Positions 31,700-44,984 of a stretch of 64,000 bases of DNA are shown in pieces. The translations under genes and the position numbers were made by a program. Positions within the stretch are counted from its first letter, which is position 1. Each line of letters starts with the position of its first letter. The notes below the pieces were generated by a model that searched no databases, was not told the DNA's origin, and was given only the letters and a program-made list of their open reading frames with translations. Source of the DNA: Haemaphysalis longicornis (lineage: Eukaryota; Arthropoda; Arachnida; Ixodida; Ixodidae); contig CM023448.1 of the NCBI GenBank assembly GCA_013339765.2, forward strand, positions 286,370,817-286,434,816. The letters run 5' to 3'.

Positions 31700-33050
31700 G
31701 CATCGGATCGAAGCTACTTTTTTAATGCGCAACTCATGTTTCAGAACATTCTTGGGTGTTATTTCAGTTTGCATGCTTTCTTGTCTTTTCTTGTTTGTTA
31801 CAGCTCTACCCGCGGTCGCGTGTGATATGGCTATGGGAGGCAAAACAAAGAGCTGAAACAGGCTAGGGCTGGTCCCAGACTGCTGATAAGATGAGATAAA
31901 AGCATGCAGGGGGAAGGACAGTACTGTTTACTTGTATTTCAGAGTTTGGGCTGCATGAATAAATAAAGAGTTTTCGTTACACGTTTTCAAGCTTCGTAAT
32001 GCGCTCAGCCGGCGAGTGGGCGGGCTACTGCACCTGCGCACCGCGCTCAGCCGGGAGCGCCCGAGCAGAATGCGGTTGTAATGAGTGTGAGTGAGTGCCC
32101 GAGACGGGTATGAAAGAAGTGAGGCGGAGTCCTCTTTAGTATCCAACGCTCCGAGGACATCTGAACCTTTATAAGTTCTGAATCCCAAAGTAATAATGTC
32201 CACTCGAGCGCCGCTAAGATGCGGTGCGCTCGCGGATGCCGCCCTTGTGCCTAAAATAATCTTCGCCGCGGCAAATCCGGATAGCACGGTATTACCACAT
32301 GAGTAAGATGGACAGTGAATGTAGCAGCCAGACGTCAATCAACCTGGTAAAAAGAGATATTAGGTGTTGGTATGGCACGTAGTCATAATTCGTTGCTTTT
32401 GTTCTTATTACGGCGTACGCTGTGTACCATGTGGTTCCTTCAGAATCATATCTGTGCGTTTTCTTGAGTTAAAAAAATACAACTCACAGTTATCGCTTGT
32501 GTGTCCTTTTGTTGTCCCTGTGCTCGTGTGTTTGCACTGTAATACAAGATGAATCCGCACCAACTCGCCCAAGTCGATATTCAATCTCCATTTCGCATGT
32601 TGGTTGCAGCACGGTGAAAACTACGAAGTGTGCAGACGCTGTGTCCCTGCGCAGCGCTATACAGAGGGCTCTCATCCCAAGCAACCATGGACGTCCGTGG
32701 AACGCCCGAAAAACAGCCGAACATCCAATGCCAAGTTTGGACGGCCTCTGTTCATGTTTGGATGTACGCTCAATATACGTTCATGTTTGGATGTACATTT
32801 GTGGACATTGTGGGCTTGGTGGGCCTAAGATGGACCGTTGTGGGATACGGGGGGTTTCACCACGCCCGCAAAATGACCCATCCAAAATGCCCCAGAGAGG
32901 TTCGCGGCGTCCACGAGGGAGACACCGTGACGGGTTCGACTCACTGACAAAGGCGACGACAGGCTTCAAAGGGCCAGAACGAACCAGATTTATTGGCGTA
33001 CATTGATCGCCTCGACAGTGCTAAGAACTACACTGCATCAACGCGCGCCT
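31700..33050. other. No gene recognised
   Basis: Unique-looking sequence. GTTCATGTTTGGATGTAC occurs twice (32751 and 32780). The overlapping ORFs at 32497-33006 and 32630-32947 show no motif and I do not support them as genes. Confidence 0.5.
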
Positions 33051-33106
33051 CAAGGCTCGGCCTCAAACGGGCTGCGATGGCCGAGACGACACGTGAGCTG
33101 CCGGTA

Positions 33107-33400
33107 AGGTAGGCCTAGGCCTACCTCGCGCGTCCGATTGGAGTCAGGGGCCCCGCTCCGGCGGGTGGCAGCGAGGGCGCGCCGCGTTTCCCGCCATTCC
33201 CTATCCCCGATCCTCCATCTTCCTTCCAAGCGCCAAGAGCAAGAGCAAGAGAGCCGCGGAACGCACTCACCAAGAGGCAGATTCCCGGGTGAGGAGGAGC
33301 GCCAGCAGCAGATAAGAGCGGTTTTAACGCTGGCGCGTCTGCCGGCAAGATGACGTCACGTGCAAAGGAAAGCGCGCTCGTTTGAAAGCTAAGCTCGCGG
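33107..33400 (+). promoter_or_regulatory. CpG-rich candidate promoter with CRE/E-box
   Basis: GC- and CpG-rich block. It opens with a perfect 20-bp palindrome (33107-33126, AGGTAGGCCT and its complement), has TGACGTCA (33351-33358, CRE/ATF site) overlapping CACGTG (33357-33362), and reaches a consensus splice donor CGCG/GTAAGT near 33400. This could be the promoter and 5' exon of a plus-strand gene whose coding exons I could not find. Confidence 0.3.
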
Positions 33401-34200
33401 TAAGTGGAACAGGGGATCTCAAGGATTTCCACAACGTCCAGCAAAGATGTACAAAGGATATACATTTTCGTATGTCCGAAGGGAATATGCAAGAGTGGAA
33501 AATGAAAAAAAAAAAAAAAAAAAACTCCCTGACAGAAATTGAAATTGCAAACAAGATAATTGGCTTAAAAAGCAAAAAAAAAAAAAAATCCCTCATAGCT
33601 CGGGCTCCGGCTGCTGCGTTGGTGCGCGGCTTTCTGGACTAAGAGATCCACTCACTTTTATGCTCAATAAATTAACGTTTTTTTTCCTCCTCCTCTGGTC
33701 ACTCAAGTCTGCTTTTGTGCATTGAAGGCGAAAGCCTGGCAATAACAATTCCTTTACTACTACATCGTATATTTCTGCCTCTTTTTCTTGGCTTTGATTT
33801 CTTTGTCTTTGGTGCAAGTCACCTAGACAAGCTTTTTTTAAACTCACCTGGCGTCACGTTCAGTTGACATGCGGCAGTCACTATTCTAAAACTTTTGCAT
33901 TTCCAATTCATAGTTTCGTGAATTTTGTGAAGCGGGCACCTTAGCCCCTCAAAGCTACCGATTCCTGGCCAATTCCCCATGTAGTATGTGCCACTAAGAA
34001 AGGAACAACCAGTGCAACAACTTGGCAACGTACGGAGACAGTATACAACGATATGCGCATCGGGCTGCTACTCTGGAGACCCGGTTGTGAAATCCCATCG
34101 GATCAAACATGTTTTTATTTATTTACCCTTTACAGCGGCGTTTATTAATTTTAACCCGACAACAATGACAACGGTTTTTCGCAGAATGGGACACTAAAGC
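33401..34200. other. No gene; two A-rich tracts
   Basis: Oligo-A runs at 33505-33524 and 33575-33588. No coding feature recognised. Confidence 0.5.
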
Positions 34201-34203
34201 TTT

Positions 34204-34400
34204 CGCCTTAAAGGGGCCATGCAGACAAAATACAAGTTTGTTTTATTCGAAAGATTTAATGTTTTATAGGGTCCCAAGCGCTTGTTCGGCAGCAAACGAT
34301 GCTTTATTCACTGAGAAATTAAATATTTTCAGTCAAAATTTCAATTCTCCCGCTAAATCGTGTGTTTTCGTGACGTCACAATGACGTATTAAGAGCAGGG
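34204..34400. mobile_element. One end of a TTAA-flanked MITE, partner end not found
   Basis: TTAAAGGGGCCATGCAGACA starts at 34207 and ATTCGAAAGAT follows, matching the ends of the element at 42386-43233 (TTAAAGGGGCCATGAAGACA and, inverted, ATTCGAAAGAT). Only this end was located. Confidence 0.5.
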
Positions 34401-37400
34401 GCCCTCTGAGACTCGGACTTTACGACAAGCTTTCCATCGCTACAACATAAATATGAATAGGGTGTGGGTTCACACGCTTCATGGCGCAAGCCTTTTAAAT
34501 AGGGTTGTATCATAACGCGCTACACAAGGGGATTTTGTGTCATGTATTCAACACTACAGAATAAAGGTGAAGTAGTGCTTCAAGACAGGTTATTAAAAAA
34601 GCACTTAAGTTTGCAGCAAGTGCAGGTACTAAAGTTGGCCGCAAACTCCCAAATTTTGGGTTATAACCGGCCCGAAGTCTATATTTTGTTATTCCCTGGC
34701 CATCTCATGAACATTTTGGTTCGGAAATTCCCAATTTTAAACATCCTGCGAATGCCTGAAAATTGGGCTCGGACGTCTCTCAAATGTTCCTAGGATTGGC
34801 AATTCCTTTGCACCGGACCATCCCACGGATGTCGGTAGTACATCCGCCGGCTTTCTTCGGAGGTCCGACTACAGCCACTAAAGGTTTTATAAACACTTAG
34901 CTTACTTAGTGGCTCTAGGTACGACGGTCGTCCGAACGTCCGTCATGCGATGTCCTACGGATGTTCGGTGGACGTCTATGAGCCTGTAGGGTATACTTAG
35001 TGGGTGTACTTTTCCCATAATTTTGAATTATGGCACAGTTAAATTCATATCTGTTTATAACCGAGGGTCTTTTATTGGCCTTGAAAAACCTGGCTTACAT
35101 TTTCACCACTTTTGCCAGTCTAATGGGAACTGGTGCCCTTGAGCATCTGACGGTAACTGTCATTGCCATTGGCCGATTTCCTTCAGTGCGTATGTGAAAA
35201 CGTTGCTAGGCCCATATTCGACTTTGATGTCATATAACCTCAATGCGGAGCCTAACGACATGCCAAGCAACGTCAAACTCATTGTACTCAGAGCTGCAGG
35301 TACTAGCTATCGATGGTCCACCTCAAAGTGTAACGTTAGGTGTAACGTCAGGCTGTCGCATGCCCAGTGGGAATGCAGGTATGCTGCAGGATGAGTGCGT
35401 CCTCAGCAGCATTTTGTGTTGCCGCCCATACCAGTTTGCAGTCAGTTGGAATGTCGGGCTGGCACTTACCTGCTTTTGCAGCCAATAAATACCCATGTCT
35501 GTAGCCACACTAAACGTCACAGCCAATATGGGCCTTAGGTAGTACGACCTGCCACGGCTGTTCACAGATTGGTTGTTTACTGGCCGCGATGTACACTCGC
35601 ACCCTCCCCACCGCAAGTGGGAGAGAGCGGGTGAGCAAAGGACGGTGCGTTGCGGCTCACGTTTCGAGGAGAGCGTTGGTCTGAGTCAAGCGGTGCGCAT
35701 ATGAATTGGCACAAAATAACGAAGGTTCGCGGCCATTGGGCATCGTACGTTTCTGAAGGCAGGGCGCAGGAACGCCACACTATCCAAATTTACGTGGTTA
35801 TAAGGTAGTTGCCCGCCAACGAATTCTCTACTCCCGAGAAATTTCAGACAAACGGTGTCATTGGGGACGCTTTATTCTTTGTAAACAATTCATACACCTT
35901 CACACACTATGAAAGCAAACACAAAGTACATAAAAAAAGTTCTAAAAAAAACTGCGCTTTGCGCATTTAGGAAAATCACTAGGTTTTTTGGGACGTTATA
36001 AAAACTAGTTGGGAATGGTTAAAGTGCACATCATTTTATTTGTTACGTACACACTAGAATGCAGAAATTTATTTAATCTGCAAGGGCTTATGTACACTTC
36101 ATAACATATAAACCTAAACAAAGATTGAGGAAGCATTTTCATAAATAATACAAAAGCTCAAAAACTGGAATAGTCAGGTACCATTCAAAACCATCCTTAA
36201 TCGCAGAAGATTGCAGGAGGGCAAAATGAGTTGGGAAATAGGCACGCAAAGAACAGCAACAAAATGAGACAGTGCAAAAGAAAGAGCTACCACAACTTAT
36301 TTGCTAATATTAATGACATTACCAATGTCTATTTTCAAATGGAAGCAAGAGAAATCATCCTTATATATCACAGCAACACTCCAGAGCTGCGTACTTTCTT
36401 TACATTGATAGGATGTCAAAGGTTCGAATATTTCATGGCAATGAACTAATGTGAGCCAGATACCTTACTTGGCAATTTTTTGTCACGAGGATTACACTTT
36501 CCCATCGTGGGAAGCGAACTGTAGCCTTGCCAATCTGTCCGAACATGCTTTTCGTAGTAGCAGCAAAAAGACATCCTCCAAACTTGTTTCTATGCTTGCT
36601 ATCTCGTGAACTCCAATATAAAACATGAGTTCAGTCAACCCTTTCAGCCCTGATTTTTTTTGTATTTCAAGCCAAACAATGTTTTCTGTGTGTTTTCATA
36701 AATTTTAGGTCCCCCTAAGCCCACAAGCAAGAATAGAGCTGATAGTGCATTAACTGATTTATTAATGAGGCATTTATTAGGACATCTGGCAGTTAAAAAT
36801 TTTGGATGGAGCAGAAACATCTCTTTGGCATGTTTTCCTAAATGTTATGGCCACACGTGCGTACAAACAAAACATCAGCTCCGTAGTGCACGTGTTTTTA
36901 GATTTGCAAGCTTGGGAATAAAACTAGGGCCACCGTTTTTTTTCCACCTCAATGTCATAAAAATTGTCTTCACCGGAGCTTCTTCTCTTTTGTAATGTGC
37001 AGCCCCGCTAAAACACAGAAATGGTGACGTCTATTGAAATAGGCATCACTGAAGAACAATTTCTCAGAAAACTAGCAGTTTTGGTTTCGGTCTCTATGCG
37101 CTATAGGAACTTTCATGTGATGGCGTCAATTGACACCTATGGCTACACATATCTTGGTGTACTTTCGAATTCGTATTATTTGGTCAGTATGTAGCCAGCA
37201 AACAAAAAAGCACAAAGTCCCCACCAGAACATTAAAGATGCCTAACATCATGCTGCATTTAGTCAAAAATTTTCCAAAAAATTTCAAAATTATCACCGCC
37301 CACCTAATAATCACAAGACCTAAACTCGCAAGGCCTTTTTTTGCATTCCCATTTTCAATAGTTTATTATAGTTTGACATTATCCTCGACTGCTATGTGCC

Positions 37401-40400
37401 TGCGTAAAAAAGAGTGTCAATTTAGGCGTCAGAAGGTTTTGTAAAAATAAGCCGTTTAAATAAGGGGGTGGAAAGAGGAACCAAGCGAGACGCATCAAAA
37501 ATGCCCCATCACCGAAACAGCACCACGACTGCCGAATGTTGAGCCTTTAATCTCCTAGCAGGCTTTTTCTCTACATTGGACATTCAAGATTAAGTTTATG
37601 TGGAGTGAATGCTCAGTGTGTGACAGCCTGCTCTTGACATACTCTTTGCGAACCAAGTGTTTTACTTTATGCATACTGCCCACACCCAAAATTTTAGGAG
37701 CGCGTCTCACATTCGGGTGACAAACAGCTGGTGACATTGACAGTCATCACCATTTGAAGATGCCACCTCCTCAAGTGGAAATAAACGTCATTGCTGATTA
37801 ACATTTGTTTTCCATTAAAAATCAATTTCACCCTAATTTATAATGAAGGAACAAAACTGATTTTCTTGATCCTTTGCAGGGCACCTTTGGCTCTAGTGCT
37901 TTCACCAACTGCATTGCGAGATTGGTGCACAAGGGGCTGAAGCAAAAACTTCGCACAAAACAAGCAAAAAGTGCCTCTATGGAGGTGCTGTAACCAGATC
38001 GGCGAAAGCAAAATATTGATGGTTGGGCAGATTGTTACGAACTTGCTTCATGATTTGATCCGCATCACCTTCTTCATGAAATTTTTGACTTCTAGGTTAT
38101 GCAGCTATCTGTTACCTCTGAAACGCTTCAGTTTGCTTATAATGAAGTAGAGCATGAAACACAGCTGAAATAAATTTTGCAACGAGACAACAGGATGGTG
38201 ATGGCAGGAGTGGATTTAGGAAAGCTCCCAACAGGCTGTTTGAATCGTAAGTCCACCCGAAACTCTAGGTTACGTTGCTGACATCAACTGGGTCTATTCC
38301 TGGTTCTGTACCCATTGTTGCGTATCCTTGGGCACGTGGGAGGAGGTAGGAAGGGATCGGTTGGGTGTTTTTTCCTAAACCTTGTAATGATTATTAGCGA
38401 TATTCCTTTTCTGTGCAGAAGCCTCCAATTGAGCGCTAACCAATTTTTTTAAACTAGTTTCACTGCATCAGTTAAAGAGGGCCCAGATACTCGAGCAACA
38501 AAATATCATTTAACGAAAGAAAAAACTTGAATTTGTGAGGTCTAATGAAATAAATCTGCACGGCCAAATTTTTCTCTGGAACACGCCGTACATCACATCC
38601 TGTGGTAAAAGATAAAATTCGCCTCCTTAGGAGGCATATACTAGCAATATGGCCAGTATTCGTAAGAAACATGCCCAGCCTGTAGCTTGCCAATGGTCTG
38701 CTCTGCTTTTAGCTCCAGCCACCCCGGAGGGTATAGTAGAAGAAAGTTGAGGTTGGAAGACTTCGTGTTACATAAAGAAACAGATTTCTCACTGGTACCA
38801 GGAATACATCCCATTCTGCGATAAAAAACAAGCCAAGAATAAACCGCATTGGCTTTATCGGCAGCCGGTCCAGGGTCCCTGCCATTTGGAGAAACAACGA
38901 CTCATTAAGGTAAAAAAAAAAAGTCACCCCCCCCCCCCCTCTTTAAGCTTATTACTGCACAAACAATTGCCTATATGCATGTCTATTTAGGCTATTATAC
39001 TATCATATGCTGACGTTTTGCGACGTTTTTAAACTTGGGAACTCACATCAGCAAAGTGGTTTCCGAGTGGCAAGTCAGTGCTAAAGAATATATCATAAGG
39101 ACTGGGCTGGAAGTATGAGGAAACGTGTGGCAACATGTAGAGCAGACACAAAATGAGCTTAAGGCCAGGAGTGCTATTCCAGACTGCTCCAACACTGTCC
39201 ACTCACCAGTTTCACATTTGAGTTCACGCTGGTGCAGGGATTGAGAGGATGGCACTGTGACAAGCAATAAAAAAATCCAAGGACACCTCAGTGCTTGTTA
39301 GGAGTTGTAAATACAGAAGCAATAATGTCCAATTGCCGAAATGATATGATGGTGCTGTGGGAGCCGCTGTGTACCACACAAAGCCCTCTGGCTCACTGGT
39401 GACTTGTGTCACTGGGTGGTCCCGTGGTGATAGAGTGAAGCTCGGCGCAGTGTGGCACATACCCAAGCTGCTGTGTGTCCGATTCTACACTGCGCTTTTT
39501 TTTCTTTGTGCTGCATTCAAAGCCACATGATGCGTCACAGCCAATGGGGGGACACTTGCCTCGTGCATACCCCCAGTCCCAGCCAATAGGTATGTTCAGT
39601 TTCTGTATTTTTTTTTAATTATGCATGCCCAACGACATGTTTCGCAGTACGTGATAGTTTAGGAGCCACTACAGATGCTTAGATGCTGGAGAATGCCAAC
39701 ACCAGCGTTTCCACTCGATGAACCATTTAATGGTGCCACATTAAAAACATTGAAAACACCTGGAATGTTCACCGCCATAATTTTGCTGTCAGCCACCTCT
39801 ACAATCGAATATACATGCGACTGCTGGTTGTTTTCGCTTTCTTATATAAATGGTTGTCCACAAGCAATGTCTAGAGCAGTATCTAATGAAATTGAAAGAC
39901 CCATCCTTGAAATGGTGCACTAAACAATCTACATAGCAAGCAGATTATGCAAGACACATATGGCACATATATAGAGTACATGAAACACTTTCAGAAATTA
40001 GTTTCTAAATCTCCCTGAGTGTCTCCTTTTACATGCAGCTGCAGACGCAATTCAAATGGGAACTAGCAGAGCTACGGATTACGGATACGGAATTAATTTT
40101 ATATCATCATCTTGCCAGTTAACCCCAGGTTACCAAGAAAAAATATTTGTCACACTTCCCCAAAGTTTATGCTTTCATCCACGACACAAAATCAAACCAA
40201 TTAAAAAAACACGCATGATTTAAGCTAAAGGCGTAATATACTTGTGTTGCATTGGAACTTTACTCACACTAGACTAAAAGCCTGCTTTGTCAAAGGCATA
40301 AACTGCCATAAGCCAGCAGCAGTGTGCCTCATTTTCAATTGCACATCAAGTTTAGTACAAAGTCATGGCTTCATTTCGTCATTATTTTCCGCCTTCGGTG

Positions 40401-41136
40401 GTCACTCTCCATATCTTGGAGTGCTTTTAACTGTTTGAAGTTAAATCAAGAGTGAAGCTAAGCTTAGACTCCTAAGATAAATAAAAATTGATGTGAAATT
40501 TTCCCTCCTCCTCGCTACCAACATAAATCTACAGAGCAGTTACATTTTAGTATTATCGAGCTGTGGTGATTCAGGGACTTTGTGCTCGTCACGCATATGT
40601 TAGTATCAATAATAGCTAAATCACATTTGAGGTTTCCTCACACAAAGATATAAATAGTAATAACGAGTAAGCCACGCTCATTTGCCCTCATCCTTCACAC
40701 GCTCTTGATGATAACATTTTAACAGACACACAGAGAAATGTCTACGAAACATAGCTCTGCATTTACATCAGTGCAGAGCTCACCTATAAAGACCTAAAAG
40801 TACGCAACTGAAATAAAACAATGCTAATGAAATGCTTGCCATTTCCAGGTAGATTAGCTTGCCACTCATATGGCATTAAATGCATATTGCAGAGTATAAA
40901 AGCTTATTGTGGCACCAAAAAAGCCTAATGAAGATAAATGCCATTTTATCCGTGCCTTTTTTTGAGTGAGTAATCGATTATTTCCTTTAGACAAAGGCAA
41001 AATTCATTATATTGCAAGAATATATGCAATATAAGAAGAGCTGATGTCCTGCAGTGTTTTGTCGATATGTGCATAACAATGATAGCTTCATCACACTGAT
41101 GATGCAACAAACACAAATGCACCAAAACATGTAGCG
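34401..41136. other. AT-rich non-coding stretch (possible long 3' UTR and introns)
   Basis: No convincing coding frame over nearly 7 kb; listed frames are short and lack motifs. On the minus strand AATAAA lies at 35870-35875, which could end a transcript from the exon at 41774-41953, giving a roughly 6-kb 3' UTR. That is inference. A C run is at about 38929-38939. Confidence 0.45.
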
Positions 41137-41144
41137 GTTCCATT

Positions 41145-41419
41145 CAGTGGCAGCCCCAGGGGGGGGGGGGGGGGGGGGGGGAAGGGGGCGGTCGCCCCCC
41201 CCCAAAGAGGTCCTCAGTTTCTTATTTTTAGTTTTTTTAAGCATTCCACTTGCGCGAAGTTAAATCCCAGCGGGTTGCACCGCATACGCGCACACGCCTT
41301 CATGGTTATCACCACTTCAGCAGAATTGGCGCAAGGAGGGGAGCAATTCTTCATTCGCCTCGCCCCCTACTCCCCCCCCCCCCCCCCCCTCCCAAAACCA
41401 ATCTCTGGGACCGCTACTG
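41145..41419. mobile_element. hAT-type MITE, 275 bp, with G and C runs
   Basis: Ends CAGTGGCAGCCCCAGGG and, inverted, CAGTAGCGGTCCCAGAG agree at 13 of 17 positions. Flanks GTTCCATT (41137-41144) and GCTCCATT (41420-41427) are a near-perfect 8-bp target duplication. Inside are a run of more than 20 G (from 41159) and a C run of about 18 (from 41371). Confidence 0.7.
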
Positions 41420-41773
41420 GCTCCATTACTGCATTGGCTCTGATGTAGACAGTCTCAGACAACTCCAAAAATAAGTGTAATCTCTGCAGGCACAGTTGAA
41501 ATGATATCTTCTGGTTAATTCAACAAGCACTGAACCAGCGACAACAGAAGGAGCCTCTAGTTTTCAATATGGCCATGAGGTAAAACCCTGTTCCCAAGAT
41601 TTCTCTTCGACACGCATCCAAGCATGACAACGGCAAAGAACACCAAGGATAGGACAAACAACGTCCCGATGGGCGACCGCGATAGCAATTATCGCGGACA
41701 GGCTCTGCATGGGAGTCAACTTCCGGGTTGAAAGGAAGCGCCACGAGACATATCAAACACCCTGTCTGGGCGG

Positions 41774-41953
41774 TCACTTGAGGCTCTTCTTTTTTGGTGG
41801 GAGCTCCTCGATGTCCTTGATGCCCAGGACGCAGACCCTCGTCTCCCAGAGAGCGTCGGCCAGCTTCTTCCGAAAGCGCTTGTCGTCGAGCCCAGAAATG
41901 CGGCGCTTGCGGCAGGGTTTCTGGCGCAGCTTGTCTAGGCACGCGAAAAAGGC
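41774..41953 (-). CDS. Terminal coding exon, basic helical protein of unknown function
   Basis: On the minus strand, TTTCACATTTCAG is a good splice acceptor at 41954. The 59 codons that follow read AFFACLDKLRQKPCRKRRIS, a middle part with DDKRFRKKLADALWETR, and IKDIEELPPKKKSLK before TGA (41776-41774). The composition (many Lys/Arg, amphipathic helices, Lys-rich end) is far from random and lies in a different frame from the longest ORF here. The preceding candidate exon at 44985-45107 has a matching phase. I do not recognise the family. Confidence 0.45.
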   Translation of the reverse strand, partial: AFFACLDKLRQKPCRKRRISGLDDKRFRKKLADALWETRVCVLGIKDIEELPPKKKSLK

Positions 41954-42385
41954 CTGAAATGTGAAATGAGCGTGGGAACTGTGAGGAACTCTGTTTCATG
42001 AACATTGTGCAGCTCTAGGAAAGCTACAACGAGAATCAGCGAAGGAGAGCGGATGGGGTGCCATCAGCCAACGAGGGCTGCAGGTGCACCAACCACAACG
42101 TTCTTCCGCAGAAGCCATGCCCAAACAACCTACTCCCATCGGAAACAAGCACATGATACAAAGAAAAATTGTGGCTCCCCTCTGGCATACATTTCGACGG
42201 CCAGCCTGCTTATTTCGTGCAGTTAGCAACTGTCCCTTCTCTTCATTGCCCTTCCCTTTCCCCTTCTCGAAAAGAGCTATGGTCAGCTGAGAAACAACCC
42301 TTATAAATAAATTGCTTTCGACAGCCACATTACTTTCATGGCTGATTACTCAATTCAAAGTGTGCTGTAAAGCATCCTTGGTTAA

Positions 42386-43233
42386 AGGGGCCATGAAGAC
42401 AACACAAAACTGTTTTGTTAAAAGAACTTGCCAGCTCATGCCTCCCTGCAATTTTGTCCCACACAAAACGTTGCAACCTTCACTGAGGGTTTCATGTTTA
42501 AAGGTGCGGATTTAAAATTGTCTGCTGTGACCACTGCAATATGATGGTCCAAGGGCTCTGTAACACACTTGGAGCTGCAGCCAAAACAAAAAAACCTTGC
42601 AGTGTTGATGCCAGCGAGCAGAATGGAAGTTGATAATTGGGCACCAAACCTGGTGAAACCTAGCTAGGTTTTCTCCCTTCAGTAAAGCTATGCTGTGTAA
42701 CATTGTAGCCCTAGGCTACCTTCCTGCTTCAGCCAATGAAGCTGAATGGAATTGTATTACTTTCACCTGAACCTTCAATGCTCTTCTGCAAAACGATGGG
42801 AACAATTTTTCATAATTTTGTGTTTCTAATGTTGTTGTGCCATTATGAGAGCCAGTCAGAGTTGGCACAGAGTCCTTGGTTGTTGTTGCATTTATCTCCA
42901 GCTCCTGTTCGTTCTTGCCCTGTAGGCATTTCTTGATGGCTTTATTGCCATGACACAGTGCAATTTTGACATGCAACCACGAGGGGTTTGAACCGCAAGC
43001 CCAGAAAAGTATTTTAATTTGCATCAGTTTTGTCCGCGTAGACCAATTGCACAAATTTGCTTCACAGCGTCACAAGTCAAATGCTTAAAATTACCTGGCG
43101 GGTCACTACCATTTATTCTTCATCCCTTACTACATAGTTTATTTGATTGAAATTTGCATCAAAATTGGCAGTGTTGTTTTGAAGACTCAATCTTTCGAAT
43201 GAAGCGAATATTTATGTTGTCTCCATGGCACCT
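42386..43233. mobile_element. TTAA-flanked MITE, 848 bp
   Basis: Inverted ends AGGGGCCATGAAGACAACA and AGGTGCCATGGAGACAACA (inverted from 43215-43233) agree at 17 of 19 positions; TTAA flanks both sides (42382-42385, 43234-43237). TTAA target sites are typical of piggyBac and Sola3 transposons. No transposase frame inside. Confidence 0.7.
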
Positions 43234-43239
43234 TTAATG

Positions 43240-44984
43240 CTGAAAGTGAAAGTTTGCTTTGTGGGCAAAAACATGTCGAACCCTTCGCAGTCCCTTGTTG
43301 GGCAATGCCCGACACAGCCGTGCATGGGAACACGGCTGTAGTGGTCCGCTGTCGGAGAACGCCCGACTTCGGTGTTCAAGGTTAAATTTCGCGATTTTTC
43401 TCACTTTGTTCTCACAAGTGGGTAAAAAGTCGGGACCGGGAAGGGTCAAGATAACATTGTCTCGTTAGCACAGAGGCAGAAATAGCAACCTTTGGTGACT
43501 AACAACACAAAGAGAGTAAAATGTTCCGCAAGGTATTCTTGAAGTGCTAGTACATAAGCAAAAGTTTGCTGTAAGCTTTACTAAATGTCTTAATTTTAAA
43601 ACTTCAAAAACTTTGTTGCTTTTGTTGTTCGTTGTTTTTTTTTTTTTTAGTTTTTAACCGTTTCTTTTGGTCAGTGCCTCCATTTTTACTTCAACATGCC
43701 TCCCTACCAGACAGGCTTCATTCAAACCCTCGACTTTACTAAATGACTCTGCTAGGGGGCTGATAAGTCAAACTTCGGTGCGAAATTGCTGGGTGTGGCG
43801 GGGAGCCACATAAAGCCTCGACTACCATTTAGTGGGTGAAGCAAATGCCCAGATGGAAATGAATGCCTACAAGGGCTGCCACGTAACATGTTTCTCTGTA
43901 GCACACTTGGTAGAGTACCACAGTCACATCAAAAATTCCCTGGTGCAAGAGCCTACAAATACAAAACTTACTTTTATTTTAACTCACATCCCGGCAAAGC
44001 TTGGCAAAGTTTCCTTCACTTTCAATAGATAAAGAGCATGAGCAGTCTGTACCCAGCCTATTATGCGGCTAAGACGGATCCAAGCATTCTGAACACCCCC
44101 TACCCCCTTTTGTAAGAAGAAAGCTCCTGTGTAACGTATACATCCCTACATATTATACACAAATATTATGTATGCGTGCACTGGGAGTGTCTTAAACGTG
44201 TGTTAGGATTGTTCTGGCCAATACTATTTGTCCCATTTTGTCTCAGAAGATTATTTTGCTGGCTTGAACATTTTATTATTTGCATTCTTCATCCCTAACA
44301 GTCATTTTTTTTTAATGAGGAAGGAGACGACTCCAACTACCAATACAAAATCTCGTAACAAAAAGTGAGCTGCTTGTTAAGGCATTAAGCTGAAGGTATC
44401 TAATATTTCTTGATTCATTTTGGCTGCCAAGTATTGGTGACTACAGGCTAGCAAGTGACCAGCACGAAAGCTGGCAACCATTCAAACAAGCAGCACAAGT
44501 TTAGATTCCGTGGCATGCTTTTGCAGCCAGCAGGGAGCGCACTGCTTGCCTCTACCCCAGCTTATGTCTATGGTGATGGACAGACAGACATACATGGCTG
44601 CTACAGTTGGTTGCCCCATGATTTCTCGGAATTAATCAATGCACCAATAGCACACAGTGGTACCATTTAGTCAACTGAGACTAATGTGCTTGCTTGTGAC
44701 GACCCAGTTAATCAGCCATTGCAAAGCCAGTCACTTTCAACTAGCCAGCCATAAGGATGCGCTTAATCTTTTCATTACCATCAGTCTGCAGCCAATGTTG
44801 ATATTTTGGGCTGCGCTCAACATAAGCATTTTTTATTACATGTAACAGTAGCTTACGACCACAAAGCTTACAGGCTTCATTAAGGTGAAGCCTGAGCTTC
44901 CGTGTGTGCTGTCCATGCATATATGCAAAACCGTACAAAAAAAACACACACACACACACACACCAATATTTGTGCAGCATTTAC
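43240..44984. other. No gene recognised
   Basis: AT-rich, likely intronic if the candidate minus-strand exons are real. A 9-bp hairpin (ACAGCCGTG/CACGGCTGT) lies near 43314-43339, a T run near 43634, and a CA repeat at 44943-44963 sits beside the candidate exon. Confidence 0.45.

Noticed and set aside
32497..33006. 169-codon plus-strand ORF
   Set aside because: Low-complexity, no recognisable domain, no supporting signals.
34370..34390. CRE-like TGACGTCA near 34371
   Set aside because: Isolated site inside a probable MITE, no promoter context.
41520..42005. 161-codon minus-strand ORF
   Set aside because: It overlaps the exon at 41774-41953 in another frame; the exon frame is more protein-like and has a good acceptor.
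43832..44670. Short plus-strand ORFs
   Set aside because: AT-rich, no motifs, typical chance frames in non-coding DNA.
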